In this document: positions 50,801 through 51,122 of the stretch, piece by piece | Numbering within the stretch: the first letter of the stretch is position 1 | Layout: each line of letters begins with the position of its first letter | Notes under the pieces: generated by a model | The model's input: the letters and a program-made list of their open reading frames with translations, nothing else | Told to the model about the DNA's origin: nothing | Databases searched by the model: none | Assembly: GCF_024509035.1 (NCBI RefSeq) | Contig: NZ_JANINT010000054.1 | Location: 1-51,122 of the forward strand | Source: Nocardioides sp. | GTDB taxonomy: Bacteria > Actinomycetota > Actinomycetes > Propionibacteriales > Nocardioidaceae | Length of the DNA: 51,122 nucleotides | Reading direction: 5' to 3' | Translations under genes and position numbers: made by a program

Positions 50801-51122
50801 ATGGCCGACTCGTCGTTCGACATCGTCAGCAAGATCGACCGCCAGGAGGTCGACAACGCGCTGGGCCAGGCGGCCCGCGAGATCGCGACGCGGTTCGACT
50901 TCAAGGGCACCGGCGCCACCATCGAGTGGCAGGGCGAGCACGCGATCGAGATCTCCGCGTCCGCCGACGACCGGGCCAACGCCGTCCTCGACGTGTTCAA
51001 GGACAAGCTCATCAAGCGCCAGCAGAGCCTGAAGATCCTCGACGCCTCCGAGCCGCGCCAGTCCGGTCAGCAGAGCAAGATCTCGATCGCGCTCAAGGAG
51101 GGGATCTCGTCGGAGGACGCCA
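50801..51122 (+). CDS. YajQ family nucleotide-binding protein (5' part, cut by window edge)
   Basis: The first 107 residues are present and run past the window end. [20 protein letters not shown] and [20 protein letters not shown] are the conserved YajQ/UPF0234 beginning, followed by [20 protein letters not shown] and the second ferredoxin-like repeat start [20 protein letters not shown]. YajQ proteins are small cytoplasmic RNA- or nucleotide-binding proteins; some bind cyclic di-GMP. The ATG at 50801 has AGGAG five bases upstream. It is divergent from tRNA-Tyr, 119 bases away. Confidence 0.95.
   Translation, partial: MADSSFDIVSKIDRQEVDNALGQAAREIATRFDFKGTGATIEWQGEHAIEISASADDRANAVLDVFKDKLIKRQQSLKILDASEPRQSGQQSKISIALKEGISSEDA

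Overview
The window is a high-GC actinobacterial chromosome segment and looks like Nocardioides or a close relative (Propionibacteriales). The basis is GC-rich third codon positions, frequent GTG starts, a six-protein Mce lipid-import operon, a PhoP-free ribosomal core block, F420-type enzymes and extensive 4-nt ATGA/GTGA translational coupling. The genus is inferred, not proven.

Region 1 (1-16321, almost all on the minus strand) is the conserved transcription/translation block read right to left: tRNA-Trp, secE, nusG, rplK, rplA, (long leader) rplJ, rplL, then rpoB at the left edge (cut by the window). Between rplL and rpoB sits a complete mce operon: ATPase (MceG/Mkl type), two YrbE permeases, MceA-F and two Mce-associated membrane proteins. 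The last of these carries a degenerate J-domain at its N-terminus. Together they would form an ABC-type lipid/steroid importer across the cell envelope.

Region 2 (16442-23168) holds a class I aminotransferase, an adenosine deaminase-family protein and a Tyr/Gln/Pro-repeat membrane protein in one coupled + operon. Next come murB and a HadA/HadB-like MaoC pair (minus), a lipoprotein, rpmG, tRNA-Met, tRNA-Thr and the decayed remains of a thioesterase gene.

Region 3 (23158-32252) contains an amidase, a ROK repressor divergent from a zwf-edd-eda Entner-Doudoroff operon, a DNA glycosylase, a CHRD-domain secreted protein and a pirin. Region 4 (32287-38015) contains a YdeP/FdhF-like molybdoenzyme, membrane and small proteins, a GT4 glycosyltransferase and an aldo-keto reductase. 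Region 5 (38032-46948) is catabolic: homogentisate dioxygenase, a protein of unknown family, fumarylacetoacetase, an MptB-like mannosyltransferase, and a run of FAD monooxygenase, F420-type nitroreductase-like protein, metallophosphoesterase and lactate-monooxygenase-like flavoenzyme.

Region 6 (46966-51122) has a CYTH-CHAD protein, a DHA2-type exporter divergent from its likely PadR repressor, tRNA-Tyr and the 5' part of a YajQ gene. Many genes in regions 2-6 lack a Shine-Dalgarno sequence but have a TANNNT box 6-8 nt before the start codon, suggesting leaderless transcripts. I see no CRISPR array, insertion sequence, prophage or rRNA. The most unusual points are the J-domain/Mce fusion, the interleaved face-to-face leaderless promoters at 21212-21276, the multiply deleted thioesterase pseudogene, and the palindromic operators in the divergent regulator/target gaps.
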